A stretch of 56,079 bases of DNA from positions 522-56,600 of the forward strand of contig JAGWAS010000012.1 in the NCBI GenBank assembly GCA_021296235.1. The letters are read 5' to 3'. The DNA comes from Paracoccaceae bacterium. Lineage in GTDB: Bacteria; Pseudomonadota; Alphaproteobacteria; Rhodobacterales; Rhodobacteraceae. Positions 46,583 through 55,311 of this stretch are shown here, one piece after another; position 1 is the stretch's first letter; each line of letters starts with the position of its first letter. A program made the position numbers and the translations under genes. A model generated the notes under the pieces. The model made no database searches. It saw only the letters and a program-made list of their open reading frames with translations, and was not told the origin of the DNA.

Positions 46583-47000
46583 TCACTTGCCCATTCCGAA
46601 TCGGGGGAGCATGAGTTTGAATCGCTGAATCTTCCCGCTTGACGTTTTCGGCACATCTGCGACATGGGTGAAGAAGTGCAGGATTTGCCGGTGCGATTGC
46701 CGCCTTGACATGATCCTGAATTGCTTTGACCCCATAGTGGTCGCGTGCTGATCCCGGAGAAGGACACAACATGGATCTCGACGATCGGTTCGCGTTCACT
46801 GGCGGGAATGTCGATGACCGGGCAATTCAGGACACTGTCGTTGGTGAGAAGGGCGATCTCCACTTCCGCAGCCCCCAATGTTTCGGAACGGGAGATGCAG
46901 GCAGGATGATTCAGTCTTCCGTTTCTCTCGGCCAGCGCACCAATGCCCAGACATTCAACCCCATGCAAACAGAGTGTAAACCGGAATAGTGTGAGCTTGA
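46583..47000 (-). pseudogene. Relic of an acyl-CoA ligase (AMP-dependent synthetase) C-terminus
   Basis: Minus-strand translation in several frames gives the C-terminal part of a benzoate-CoA-ligase-like enzyme: ISRSETLGAAEVEIALLT...EREPIVEIHVV in one frame (about 46900-46760), IQDHVKAAIAPA in a second (about 46725-46690), then LHFFTHVADVPKTSSGKIQ and RFKL in a third, ending at a TGA at 46583. The PKTSSGKIQR segment carries the conserved catalytic Lys region (A10) of the family. The frame changes at least twice and the rest of the ~520-residue enzyme is missing or unreadable upstream. The limits given are approximate. The gene would have been the first of, or directly upstream of, the Liv operon, so a former aromatic or fatty acid activation step has been lost. 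Confidence 0.7.
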
Positions 47001-47392
47001 AGCCTTCGGAAGACGAGAGGTTGCCGGTGTCTTCGGCGGCGGATGAATCACATCCGAGGGTGTGCATTGCTGCTGCGGGAGGACGATTGGCTCCATGACC
47101 CCATCTTTGCATTTGGGTTCCGGTTTCGGTTACGGATCAAGAATGATGCCTGTGGCATCCAGCAGGGTTTTGCCCTCTTGGGGTCATTGATATCAGCCAC
47201 CGGTAAAGGCGGCAGCGATGTTGCCTGATGTTGGCCGCATGCTCAAACTTCAGAACCCGCCCGCAAGGAACCCAGTGTGCAATTCACACCTTAAGTGCTG
47301 CTTGGCGGGAATTGCTGCCCAACATAACTTGACCATGCAAACGCACTGGCGCATAGGTCCGGCCGGGATGACGGCAATAGGGACCGACAGCC
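47001..47392. other. Intergenic region upstream of the SDR gene
   Basis: About 390 bp. It may hold more decayed sequence of the acyl-CoA ligase, but I could not follow it past about 47000. The promoter of the plus-strand SDR must lie here; none is obvious. Confidence 0.35.
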
Positions 47393-48094
47393 ATGGTGGA
47401 CAGGGTTGCGCTGGTGGTAGCCGGCGGCAGTGGAATCGGTGCCGATGCCGCAAAAAAATTGGCAGGCAATGGATGGACGGTTGGTGTGATGTCCTCCTCG
47501 GGCAAGGGGAAACGTCTCGGTGAAGAACTGAAGGGCTTCGGGTACACAGGCTCGAATCTCGAACCACGTGATCTTGCTGCTTTTGTGGAGAAGGCAATGA
47601 GGATTGCCGGTCGCATAGACGGTGTCGTGAATTGCAGCGGCCACGGGCCAAAGGGCAACCTCATCGACATCAGCGATCAGGATTGGCAACTGGGGTTGGA
47701 TTGCTATCTGCTGAACGTAATCCGAATGACCAGATTGGTTGCGCCGATCATGAGGGAACAGAACTTTGGTTCGATCGTCAATGTATCCACATTCGCTGCA
47801 TTCGAACCAGATCCTGACTTTCCCACCTCGGCCGTGTTCAGGGCCGGCCTTGCCAGCTACGCAAAGCTGTTCGCAAACGAATATGCCAAATTCAACGTCA
47901 GAATGAACAACGTGCTTCCCGGTTTTGTTGACAGTCTTCCGGAAAAGCCCGACCGCCTGGCGCGGATTCCTGCTGGAAGGTATGCCCTGGTGAAGGAGAT
48001 TTCGGAGGTGGTGGCATTTCTTGTTTCAGATGCTTCCAGCTACATGACCGGCCAGAACCTGCGGGTCGATGGCGGTTTGACGGCTTCGGTGTGA
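47393..48094 (+). CDS. SDR family oxidoreductase with altered catalytic residues
   Basis: A 233-residue short-chain dehydrogenase/reductase. The cofactor loop GGSGIGADAA, the NCSGHGP strand and the C-terminal SYMTGQNLRVDGG are typical. However, the YxxxK catalytic pair expected after NVST is replaced: the aligned segment reads TSAVFRAGLASYAK, with Ser for Tyr and Arg for Lys. This may be a distinct subgroup or a binding protein without normal redox activity. The ATG at 47393 has only a weak ribosome binding site. A zinc-free medium-chain oxidoreductase gene follows 59 bp downstream. Confidence 0.8.
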   Translation: MVDRVALVVAGGSGIGADAAKKLAGNGWTVGVMSSSGKGKRLGEELKGFGYTGSNLEPRDLAAFVEKAMRIAGRIDGVVNCSGHGPKGNLIDISDQDWQLGLDCYLLNVIRMTRLVAPIMREQNFGSIVNVSTFAAFEPDPDFPTSAVFRAGLASYAKLFANEYAKFNVRMNNVLPGFVDSLPEKPDRLARIPAGRYALVKEISEVVAFLVSDASSYMTGQNLRVDGGLTASV

Positions 48095-48153
48095 GACGAT
48101 TGATGATGTCTTCGGAATCGGCGGACTGCGTCGCAGGAAAGGATGCTCCCTGA

Positions 48154-49239
48154 ATGCCAGGAGTCATGAAAGCCTGCTTGCTGACCGGACATGGCGGCAT
48201 GGAGAGATTGCAGTTCAGGAATGATGTCCCAAAACCTGCACCGGGTTCCAACGAAGCATTGGTTCGGGTGCTGGCCTGTGGCCTCAACAACACCGACGTG
48301 AACACGCGGACCGGCTGGTACTCTGCGAAGGTTTCGGAATCAACCACGGGTGAAGCACTCGCCGATGCAAGGCACGAAGATGCTGCCTGGGGCGGGAAGG
48401 CAATTTCCTTTCCAAGAATTCAGGGCGCTGATGTCTGCGGAATTGTCGAGAAGACGGGTGCCGGTGCTCCGGAGGAACTGATCGGAAAACGGGTGCTCAT
48501 CGATCCTTGGATAAGGTGTTGGCACCGTCCTGAAGATCGGGAAGGCATCGGGTACTTCGGCAGCGAGACGGACGGTGGCTTCGCGGAATTCACGGTTGCG
48601 GATTATCGGCAGATCCATGTTGTGGAAAGCGAGTTTTCAAATTCCGAATTGGCTACATTCGCGACCTCTTGGGGCACTGCCCTTTATATGCTTGAAAGGG
48701 TTTCAGTGTGCGTACGCGACACTGTTCTGGTAACCGGAGCATCGGGCGGTGTTGGTTCGGCATTGGTGCAGTTGGCGCGTCTGCGCGGTGCACGCTCAGT
48801 TGCAATGTGCAGTGCCGGGAAAGCCGGCGAAGTTGCGGCACTTGGTGCAGACGTTGTGATTCCGCGCCGGCTTGGCGAGGTTCGGAGTGTCATGGCCTCA
48901 AAGGGGCTGACAAGTGTTACGGTTGTTGCCGATCTCGTCGGTGGAGAGATTTTCCCCGAGCTGTTGGATGTCTTGGAGCCGCAGGGACGCTACGTCGTGT
49001 CCGGTGCAATCGGAGGTCCCCGGGTGGAGCTTGACTTGCGTTCACTCTATTTGCGGGACCTTTCATTTTCCGGGGTTTCGGTTCCGGAGCCAGGAGCGTT
49101 TGGCCGGCTGGTCGGGATCATCGAATCGGGTGGAATCAAGCCAATTCTGGCAGCGGAGTTTCCCCTCAGTGAACTCGCCCAAGCCCAAGCCATGTTCATT
49201 GAAAAGAAGCATGTCGGCAATATTGTGGTCGTGCCTTGA
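48154..49239 (+). CDS. Quinone-oxidoreductase-like medium-chain dehydrogenase
   Basis: A 361-residue MDR family protein. The N-terminal domain has the GroES-like fold (EALVRVLACGLNNTDVNTR, FPRIQGADVCGIVEKTG, GKRVLIDP); the Rossmann part shows VLVTGASGGVGSALVQLARLRGA (about 190-212). The lack of the structural zinc-binding Cys cluster and the NNTDVNTR block resemble the alcohol dehydrogenase/quinone reductase group. An in-frame ATG at 48166 (MKACLLTG) is a possible start; ribosome binding sites do not decide. Likely partners are the preceding SDR. Substrate unknown. Confidence 0.85.
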   Translation: MPGVMKACLLTGHGGMERLQFRNDVPKPAPGSNEALVRVLACGLNNTDVNTRTGWYSAKVSESTTGEALADARHEDAAWGGKAISFPRIQGADVCGIVEKTGAGAPEELIGKRVLIDPWIRCWHRPEDREGIGYFGSETDGGFAEFTVADYRQIHVVESEFSNSELATFATSWGTALYMLERVSVCVRDTVLVTGASGGVGSALVQLARLRGARSVAMCSAGKAGEVAALGADVVIPRRLGEVRSVMASKGLTSVTVVADLVGGEIFPELLDVLEPQGRYVVSGAIGGPRVELDLRSLYLRDLSFSGVSVPEPGAFGRLVGIIESGGIKPILAAEFPLSELAQAQAMFIEKKHVGNIVVVP

Positions 49240-49441
49240 TCGAATGATGGATGCAGAAAACGGAAGTTTGACGGGCAGTTCCCTGCTTCCTGCCGAAGTG
49301 ACTGTCCAAAGGATGCAATGCGGGCATGCCATTGCGGACAATTCGGGCAGCTGGTCGCCGTTGGCCTCCAAGGAGGTCATGGCGCGGCAATCGACAGGCG
49401 GTTGAAAGGTTGCTGTTCCGTTTGCGTCGTGTTGAAGGAGG

Positions 49442-50311
49442 ATGTCGGGAACGGAATTGGGTTTGACCGAATTCCAAACCGGCGCCGGAGATGCATGGGG
49501 TGGAGAGCAACAGGATTGTGAGGCAAGGCAGTTGGCAAAAGGAAAGAAAAAGAAAGAGGCTGCCGACAAGGCCGGAACGCAGAGCAATCGATCCGCGACC
49601 GGCATACATGTGCTTCGCCGGGGCCTGCGCAAGCTCCGAACAATCTTGGGTTACGTTGCCGCCGGGCTGACACTTATTGTCACGACAGCAATTGCACTGT
49701 TTGCATTCGTCAATCCCCCTTTTACGTCGGTGATCGCAATTGAGTTTTTTCGACTTGGTTCGGTTGATCGCGAGTGGGTTCAAATTGAAACGGTTCCCGA
49801 CCACTTTCCGCAATCTCTGGTTGCTGCCGAGGATGCGGATTTCTGTTTGCACTGGGGATTCGACCTTGACGCAATAAGATCCGCGGCGTCGGCGGGATAT
49901 AACAGTGGCGGCTCCTCAATAAGCCAACAGACCGCCAAGAACCTGTTTCTCTGGCCCGGCAGATCCTGGCTGCGCAAAATACTGGAAGTGCCGATAACTC
50001 TTCTCGTTGAAGCCTTCTGGACGAAACAGCGCATTATTGAGGTTTACATGAACATCATCGAATACGATGTTGGGGTTTTCGGGGTGGCGGAAGCCGCCCG
50101 TCAGCATTTCGGCAAGGAACCGAACGAGCTGACCGAGGTCGAGTCCGCCCGGCTGGCAACCATTGTTCCGAACCCTGGGCAACGGAATCCCTTTGAACTC
50201 CCGCCTGATCTGGAAAAGCGGGTGGCGATGATTCAGGATGGAGCGCAAACAATTAGGAAGGATGGCAGGTCATCTTGCTTTGATGTCCGAATTAATGCCA
50301 AAAACAGCTGA
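49442..50311 (+). CDS. mtgA: Monofunctional biosynthetic peptidoglycan transglycosylase
   Basis: A 289-residue GT51 glycosyltransferase that polymerises lipid II in the periplasm. After a charged, Lys-rich N-terminus (~65 residues) comes one TM helix (TILGYVAAGLTLIVTTAIALFAF). The catalytic Glu is in LVAAEDADFCLHWGFD, followed by the second motif GGSSISQQTAKNLFLWPGR and KQRIIEVYMNIIEYDVGVFGV. The start is uncertain: gaaggagg abuts the ATG at 49442 with no spacer. It heads a plus-strand series of genes (GST, queG, SDR). Confidence 0.93.
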   Translation: MSGTELGLTEFQTGAGDAWGGEQQDCEARQLAKGKKKKEAADKAGTQSNRSATGIHVLRRGLRKLRTILGYVAAGLTLIVTTAIALFAFVNPPFTSVIAIEFFRLGSVDREWVQIETVPDHFPQSLVAAEDADFCLHWGFDLDAIRSAASAGYNSGGSSISQQTAKNLFLWPGRSWLRKILEVPITLLVEAFWTKQRIIEVYMNIIEYDVGVFGVAEAARQHFGKEPNELTEVESARLATIVPNPGQRNPFELPPDLEKRVAMIQDGAQTIRKDGRSSCFDVRINAKNS

Positions 50312-50323
50312 TTGCGAAGAAAC

Positions 50324-51022
50324 ATGGCAGTGACACCGAAGATGAACGAATCCTATCTTCTGCACCATTACCCGTTTTCCCCTTTCTGTCGAAAGCTGCG
50401 TCTTGCCTTGAAGGAAAAGGGAATAGAGTTTGATCTTTACGAAGAAAGGTATTGGGAACGACGTCATGACTTCATGATCATGAACCCCACCGGGAAGGTG
50501 CCGGTGTTGCGCAGCAAGAATCAAGTGTTTTGCGACAGTCAGGCGATCTGCGAGTATCTTGAGTCTGCATATCCCGACCGGCCTCTCTTTCCCGATGATC
50601 CGCTTGAACAGTATGAGGTCCGACGGCTTGTTGCCTGGTTCGACGAGAAATTTCACAAGGAAGTTACATCACGCCTGGTCAACGAGAAGCTTCTCCGGCA
50701 TGTCCAAAGAAAGGGGCAGCCTGACGGAAATTCCATTGCTGTCGGCCTGAGGTGCCTGAGGTTTCACATGAACTACCTTGCACATTTGCTGCAGGCAACC
50801 GGCTGGCTTGTCGGGCGCCGTCTCACGCTCGCCGATTTCACTGCCGCAGCCCATGTTTCATGCATTGATTACCTTGGTGACATTGACTGGAGAGAAGAAG
50901 GGTATGCGAATGTAAAGGATTGGTATGCGGCGATGAAATCACGTCCGGCCTTCCGTCCGATCCTTGCCGACCGCCTTCACGGGTATTCGTGCTCGCCACA
51001 CTATGCGGTGCTGGATTTTTGA
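50324..51022 (+). CDS. Glutathione S-transferase family protein
   Basis: About 232 residues from the ATG at 50324 (a TTG four codons earlier is also in frame). The thioredoxin-like N-terminal domain reads [23 protein letters not shown], with NPTGKVPVL and the [10 protein letters not shown] glutathione site; an all-helical C-terminal domain follows ([15 protein letters not shown]). The Ser/Cys in SPFC is the likely thiol-contact site. It overlaps queG by 4 bp. The physiological substrate is unknown. Confidence 0.88.
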   Translation: MAVTPKMNESYLLHHYPFSPFCRKLRLALKEKGIEFDLYEERYWERRHDFMIMNPTGKVPVLRSKNQVFCDSQAICEYLESAYPDRPLFPDDPLEQYEVRRLVAWFDEKFHKEVTSRLVNEKLLRHVQRKGQPDGNSIAVGLRCLRFHMNYLAHLLQATGWLVGRRLTLADFTAAAHVSCIDYLGDIDWREEGYANVKDWYAAMKSRPAFRPILADRLHGYSCSPHYAVLDF

Positions 51023-52095
51023 CCGATCTGGCGGCACGGCTGAAAGAAACAGCCCGGGCTGTCGGTTTTGATGCTGTCGGCATATGCACACCCCATGACA
51101 TTCCCGACGCGCAATTCCGGCTCCGCCGGTTTCTTGCCGAGGGCATGCATGGTGATATGCATTGGATGGAGCGCCGATCCCATTGGAGGGGCAATCCGAA
51201 TGCGCTTTGGCCGGAGGCGAAATCGGTCGTCATGCTGGCGGATTCATATGCTCCGGATGGTGATCCCCTTCAAAATTTGGGCCGGCCGAAGCGCGCTTCG
51301 ATCTCTGTTTATGCGCGGAACCGCGACTACCACGACATCATGAAGAAAAAGCTTAAGCGGCTCGGAAGGTGGCTTATTGCCGAACGTCCGGAGGCAGAAA
51401 TCAAGGTGTTCGTTGACACTGCACCTGTGATGGAAAAACCCTTGGCACAGGCAGCTGGGCTTGGATGGCAGGGAAAGCACACCAACCTTGTGAGCCGGGA
51501 GTTGGGGAGCTGGTTCTTCCTCGGTGCCATATTCACGACAGAACCGCTTCGGACTGACCAACCCGGGATCGATCTGTGCGGCAGTTGCAGGCGGTGCATG
51601 GACGTTTGCCCAACTGATGCCTTTCCGGCCCCGTACAGGCTGGATGCCCGCCGGTGCATATCCTACCTGACAATAGAGCACAAAGGTCCAGTCGACCCGG
51701 GATTGAGATCCGGAATCGGCAATCGGGTATTCGGTTGCGACGACTGTCTCGCGGTGTGTCCGTGGAACAAGTTTGCCGCCGCCGCGTCCGAGATGGGTTA
51801 CAGGGAAAGGGACGAGCTGCGCTCACCAAAGCTGGCGGATCTGGCGTTGCTGTCGGATCAGATGTTTCGTGAGACCTTCAAGGGCAGTCCGGTCAAAAGA
51901 ATCGGCAGAAGCAGGTTTGTCCGCAATGTGCTCTATGCAATCGGCAACTCTTCCGATCCTGAACTGATCCCGGTGGCAGAGAAACTTAAGAATGACCCCG
52001 ATCCGGTCGTGGCGGATGCGGCAACCTGGGCAGTGCAGCAGCTGGGAAGCTCAGTTCCGGACGGCAAATCCAACTGTGCAACTGTTGGTGCCTGA
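51019..52095 (+). CDS. queG: Epoxyqueuosine reductase (TTG start)
   Basis: A 358-residue cobalamin-dependent iron-sulfur enzyme that makes queuosine from epoxyqueuosine in tRNA. The two 4Fe-4S motifs are clear: [16 protein letters not shown] and [13 protein letters not shown]. The N-terminal domain has [14 protein letters not shown] and the [20 protein letters not shown] cobalamin-binding face. The C-terminal HEAT-like part ([28 protein letters not shown]) is typical. I take the TTG at 51019, which overlaps the upstream stop (TTGA) and gives [18 protein letters not shown]; no ATG fits. Confidence 0.93.
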   Translation: MTDLAARLKETARAVGFDAVGICTPHDIPDAQFRLRRFLAEGMHGDMHWMERRSHWRGNPNALWPEAKSVVMLADSYAPDGDPLQNLGRPKRASISVYARNRDYHDIMKKKLKRLGRWLIAERPEAEIKVFVDTAPVMEKPLAQAAGLGWQGKHTNLVSRELGSWFFLGAIFTTEPLRTDQPGIDLCGSCRRCMDVCPTDAFPAPYRLDARRCISYLTIEHKGPVDPGLRSGIGNRVFGCDDCLAVCPWNKFAAAASEMGYRERDELRSPKLADLALLSDQMFRETFKGSPVKRIGRSRFVRNVLYAIGNSSDPELIPVAEKLKNDPDPVVADAATWAVQQLGSSVPDGKSNCATVGA

Positions 52096-52979
52096 TGAAA
52101 ACGTTGCTTAGCCTGGGGCACGGTTACTCGGCCCGCTGCCTTTCGAACCTTCTGTCCAGCGAAGGTGGATGGCGTGTCATCGGAACAACCCGCTCGGAAA
52201 GTGAAGTCGGCGCGGTGAAGGCATCCGGAGCAGAGGCGAGGATTTGGCCGGAGGAACGTCTGAATGCCGATATCGGGGATTCCACCCACATTCTCGTGTC
52301 GATCGCTCCGACCGCTGACGGCGACCCGGTGTTGCAGGAATTTTCGGATGCCATTGCTTCGGCAGAACGCCTCAAATGGGTCGGTTACCTGTCAACGACA
52401 TCGGTCTATGGCGACCGCGATGGGGGCTGGGTTGACGAAGACAGCGAGTTGAGGCCGACAACGGCAAGGGGGAAGTTTCGTTTGGGAGCTGAACGTGCTT
52501 GGCAGGAACTGGCGGACCAAGCAGGACTTCCATTGCATCTCTTCCGGCTGGCCGGAATTTACGGGCCGGGCCGCGGTCCCCTGCACCAACTGCTGAATGG
52601 GCGCAGGACCCAGATTGTCAGAAGCGGACAACTCTTCAACCGAATCCATGTTCGGGACATTGCACGGGTGCTGCAGGCATCCATGCTGCGTCCTGATCCG
52701 GGGACCGTTTACAATGTCTGCGACGATTTTCCTGCCAGATCCCATGAGGTCATGGAGTTTGCAGCCAAGCTGACTGGCATGCAACCGCCCAAGAAGGTCG
52801 CATTCGTCGAAGCCGACATGTCTGAGATGGCAAGAAGCTTCCACTCCGAATCAAAGCGGGTTCGGAATGGACGAATCAAATCGAGACTTGGAATCGAACT
52901 GCAATATCCTGACTACAAATCAGGATTGCGAGCGCTCAAGGGCGAGCTGGAAGGGAAAGAGGGGCGGCACAATCGATGA
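52095..52979 (+). CDS. SDR family NAD(P)-dependent epimerase/dehydratase-like protein (YeeZ-like)
   Basis: A 294-residue Rossmann protein. The first strand is LLSLGHGYSARCLSNLL (GxGxxA), and WVGYLSTTSVYGDRDGGWVDE carries the extended-SDR active-site Tyr. The ATG overlaps the queG stop (TGATG). Proteins of this type (SDR_a5/YeeZ) commonly follow the GST-queG pair in Rhodobacterales, to my recollection; their substrate is not known. The C-terminal half includes FNRIHVRDIARVLQAS. Confidence 0.85.
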   Translation: MKTLLSLGHGYSARCLSNLLSSEGGWRVIGTTRSESEVGAVKASGAEARIWPEERLNADIGDSTHILVSIAPTADGDPVLQEFSDAIASAERLKWVGYLSTTSVYGDRDGGWVDEDSELRPTTARGKFRLGAERAWQELADQAGLPLHLFRLAGIYGPGRGPLHQLLNGRRTQIVRSGQLFNRIHVRDIARVLQASMLRPDPGTVYNVCDDFPARSHEVMEFAAKLTGMQPPKKVAFVEADMSEMARSFHSESKRVRNGRIKSRLGIELQYPDYKSGLRALKGELEGKEGRHNR

Positions 52980-52999
52980 GCCGCCCTTCAGGTGGGAGG

Positions 53000-53197
53000 T
53001 CAGCCAGCAGCGACCGCGACTCCAATCGCAAGCAAAATCAGGAATGGGAACATATCCTGAGAGGACTCATCCATAGCCATCTCTTCCATTTCCATTTCCG
53101 GTTCCGCCATTGTCTCCATGGAAGCATCGTCCATGCCTCCGGCTGTCAGACTGGTGGCAGCAAGTGCGAAAGCAGACGCCAACACAACTTTTTTCAT
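53000..53197 (-). CDS. Small secreted or membrane peptide with Met/Glu-rich segment
   Basis: A 65-residue protein. The first ~19 residues form a signal peptide (MKKVVLASAFALAATSLTA). The mature part begins GGMDDASMETMAEPEMEMEEMAMDESS, with nine Met and ten acidic residues, then a hydrophobic tail (FPFLILLAIGVAVAAG) that could anchor it. aaaggga stands about 10 bp before the ATG. Short secreted peptides with this layout recur in Rhodobacterales genomes, and this one lies 21 bp from the SDR end on the other strand. The Met/acid cluster could bind metal ions; this is a guess. Confidence 0.7.
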   Translation of the reverse strand: MKKVVLASAFALAATSLTAGGMDDASMETMAEPEMEMEEMAMDESSQDMFPFLILLAIGVAVAAG

Positions 53198-53329
53198 CTT
53201 GTTTTCCCTTTCTGAGAATTAGAGGTCCAGATCATGCTAGCACACACCAGCAATCCAACCTAGTCTGAAATTTTTACTGATGCGAAATCAGTCTGACAAA
53301 TGCGCGTCGGCAACGGAACCGAACTTGTT

Positions 53330-53911
53330 TCAAATGAGCAACACCTGCGTTCCAACATTGGTGAGGCCGAACAGCTCTGCAATGTGTTCGTTGTAAAGGC
53401 CAATGCAGCCATTTGACGATCGCCGTCCGATTTTTCTCGTGTCGTGGGTGCCGTGGATTCGGTAGTAGGTCCATGAAAGGTAGAGTGCGTGAGTTCCGAG
53501 CGGATTGTCCGGCCCAGGTGGAACATAGAGCGGCCATTCGGGATTTCTCTTGATCATTGACGGTGTAGGCCGCCACTCAGGTCCCTCAACCATCCTGACC
53601 ACCTTGGTTCGGCCAAGCCGAGTAAGTTCGGGAGAGAGGGGCACGCTGGTTGGATACAGCTTGTAGACCGATTCATCTTCGGACCAGAAATGCAACGCGC
53701 GGGATTTCGTGTCAGACAGGATCGCGCCGTTTCTTAGGTCGGCAAAATATGGCTTCCAATCTTGCGTTGCGAAGCTTGATATGTTGCGGTGAACCTTCCC
53801 GGAGTTCTCTTCTTGAGCAAGCAACTTGGGAGCAGCTGCGGCAGCGCCGGCTCCGGCAAGCAAAAACCGGGTGAATTCGCGTCGGGTGGTCAATTGCCGA
53901 TTGGTGGGCAT
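53330..53911 (-). CDS. L,D-transpeptidase family protein with Tat signal
   Basis: A 193-residue YkuD-domain protein. It opens with a twin-arginine signal (TTRREFTRFLLAGAGAAAAA). The active site reads HGTHDT...RRSSNGCIGLYN, with the nucleophile Cys; the usual Arg after SxGCI is Gly here. It would cross-link or anchor proteins to peptidoglycan through L,D-bonds. Another L,D-transpeptidase lies 0.9 kb away at 54768-55304. A Met/Glu-rich small peptide gene lies 132 bp downstream on the same strand. Confidence 0.88.
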   Translation of the reverse strand: MPTNRQLTTRREFTRFLLAGAGAAAAAPKLLAQEENSGKVHRNISSFATQDWKPYFADLRNGAILSDTKSRALHFWSEDESVYKLYPTSVPLSPELTRLGRTKVVRMVEGPEWRPTPSMIKRNPEWPLYVPPGPDNPLGTHALYLSWTYYRIHGTHDTRKIGRRSSNGCIGLYNEHIAELFGLTNVGTQVLLI

Positions 53912-54190
53912 GGGGAAATTCTGTGGATGCCAAATAACTCCGCGAACGATACCGCATTACACTAGGGGGTTCAATTCCGTCCGTCTTTCGGAGGGCACCG
54001 GATAACAGAGAGTTGAAGTCACCTCTGCCGGTGCAAGTCCGCAGACGGGAAGGCATTGCGTCCAGAGCACGCCGATATCCCGGTTCAATCTGCAGAGTGC
54101 AAGGGTGTAAGTCGCGAGTGCAAGGCGTTTGTTGACCGCGGATTGGCAGGCGGTTAGTCTCGGCGCTGTTTGAATCCAATTGGTCCTGTG
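53912..54190. other. Intergenic region upstream of the CAP-domain lipoprotein
   Basis: About 280 bp. A stretch around 54025-54050 (gccggtgcaagtccgcagacggg) superficially resembles part of a cobalamin riboswitch but lacks the rest; see rejected items. No gene is supported. Confidence 0.4.
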
Positions 54191-54763
54191 ATGCTGAGAT
54201 TGTTTTCCGCCATTGTCATGTTGTTTGTGGTTTCCTGCGCGCCGGAGGAACCGCCAACCGAATTGCCGACTCCGGCAGCGGAGAATCCGGATGCGGTGTC
54301 CACGTCGGAAGATCAAGTGGCGGACGCAGGCCAGCAAGTCCGGTTGGTTCCGAAAATCTACTGGATAGAGGGTGATGCCAGGAGCAGGATTCCTCATCGG
54401 GTGCTGGATGCGGTGAATGCAATCAGGTCGGAGAAGGGTCTTTCGGAGGTTGCCCTTTCCAAGGAACTGACTGCAGCGGCGAGGACGCATGCAAGGGATA
54501 TGTCGATCCAGAACCGGCCATGGCATTTCGGCTCTGATGGATCCTCGCCGATAAGCCGTGCAGCCAAGGCCGGATATGAGGGTACAGTGCTTGGAGAGAA
54601 CATTTCGGAATCATTTGAAAGCGATCTTGAGACAATGGTGGCATGGATGCAGAACCCACAGACCAGGAGTGTGATCCTGGAGGCCGGTGCCGCCAAAATT
54701 GGAATTGGTTGGTATCAGGAAAGCGAGGGTAAGATTTGGTGGACCTTGGTGGTTGGGACCTGA
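54191..54763 (+). CDS. CAP/SCP-domain lipoprotein
   Basis: About 190 residues from the ATG at 54191 (an upstream TTG at 54170 and a GTG at 54188 are possible). The N-terminus is a lipoprotein signal with lipobox VVSC, followed by a Pro/Glu-rich linker. The rest is a CAP (PR-1/SCP) domain: VLDAVNAIRSEKGL, the His in ARTHARDMS, the WHFGSDGSSPISRAAKAGY cavity, and GENISES. Typical CAP proteins bind lipids or metal ions or act on the cell wall; no catalytic role can be stated. It converges with the second L,D-transpeptidase 5 bp away. Confidence 0.82.
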   Translation: MLRLFSAIVMLFVVSCAPEEPPTELPTPAAENPDAVSTSEDQVADAGQQVRLVPKIYWIEGDARSRIPHRVLDAVNAIRSEKGLSEVALSKELTAAARTHARDMSIQNRPWHFGSDGSSPISRAAKAGYEGTVLGENISESFESDLETMVAWMQNPQTRSVILEAGAAKIGIGWYQESEGKIWWTLVVGT

Positions 54764-54767
54764 CCGA

Positions 54768-55304
54768 TCAGTGGTAGATTTGGACCGGAGTTCCCACCTT
54801 CACTGTCCGAAAAATGTAATCCATTTCCCTGTTGGTGACGGCAATGCAGCCATCGGTCCAGTCGCGGCCCGGCCGGCGGCGGAAATTGTTCGGTTCACCA
54901 TGAATGAATATGTTGTCGCCGGGATCTTTTCCCAGAATTTCGGCAACTTGGCGGTCCACCTCATTCGGATATGAAATCCCAAGTGAAAGATGGAACCTGC
55001 TGTTAGGGTTTTGCCGGTCGATGATGTATGTGCCAACGGGGGTTCTTCCGTCGCCGCGCTCCTGCTTGTGTCCCACCGGCGAAGAACCGAGACCGACGTC
55101 AAATCCCCGAACGGCAACATCACCGCTGTAGAGGATCATTCTCCGTTCCGACTTGTGAATCTCAACACTGGTTATCTCATTCATGGACTTTCCCCCCGTT
55201 CTTCCGGCGTCGCGGGAACAGGATGCAACTGTGATGCATGCGGCCGCTGCCAGCACCTGAAGCAGCGCTGCCGGCTTGTGGAAGTGCTTCCAAGTCATGG
55301 TCAT
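54768..55304 (-). CDS. L,D-transpeptidase family lipoprotein
   Basis: A 178-residue YkuD-domain protein. The N-terminus has a lipoprotein signal with lipobox VASC. The active site is HGEPNNFRRRPGRDW then TDGCIAVTN with the nucleophile Cys, close to the YafK/ErfK type. It is the second L,D-transpeptidase of the window and lies 7 bp after the rlmN stop, so it is probably cotranscribed with it. The start could also be two codons later at MTWK. Confidence 0.9.
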   Translation of the reverse strand: MTMTWKHFHKPAALLQVLAAAACITVASCSRDAGRTGGKSMNEITSVEIHKSERRMILYSGDVAVRGFDVGLGSSPVGHKQERGDGRTPVGTYIIDRQNPNSRFHLSLGISYPNEVDRQVAEILGKDPGDNIFIHGEPNNFRRRPGRDWTDGCIAVTNREMDYIFRTVKVGTPVQIYH

Positions 55305-55311
55305 GGTGCCC

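Noticed and set aside
54010..54150. Cobalamin-riboswitch-like string gccggtgcaagtccg
   Set aside because: Only the short core resembles the class; the B12 box and the CCGCCACTG element are missing and the downstream gene has no corrin link.
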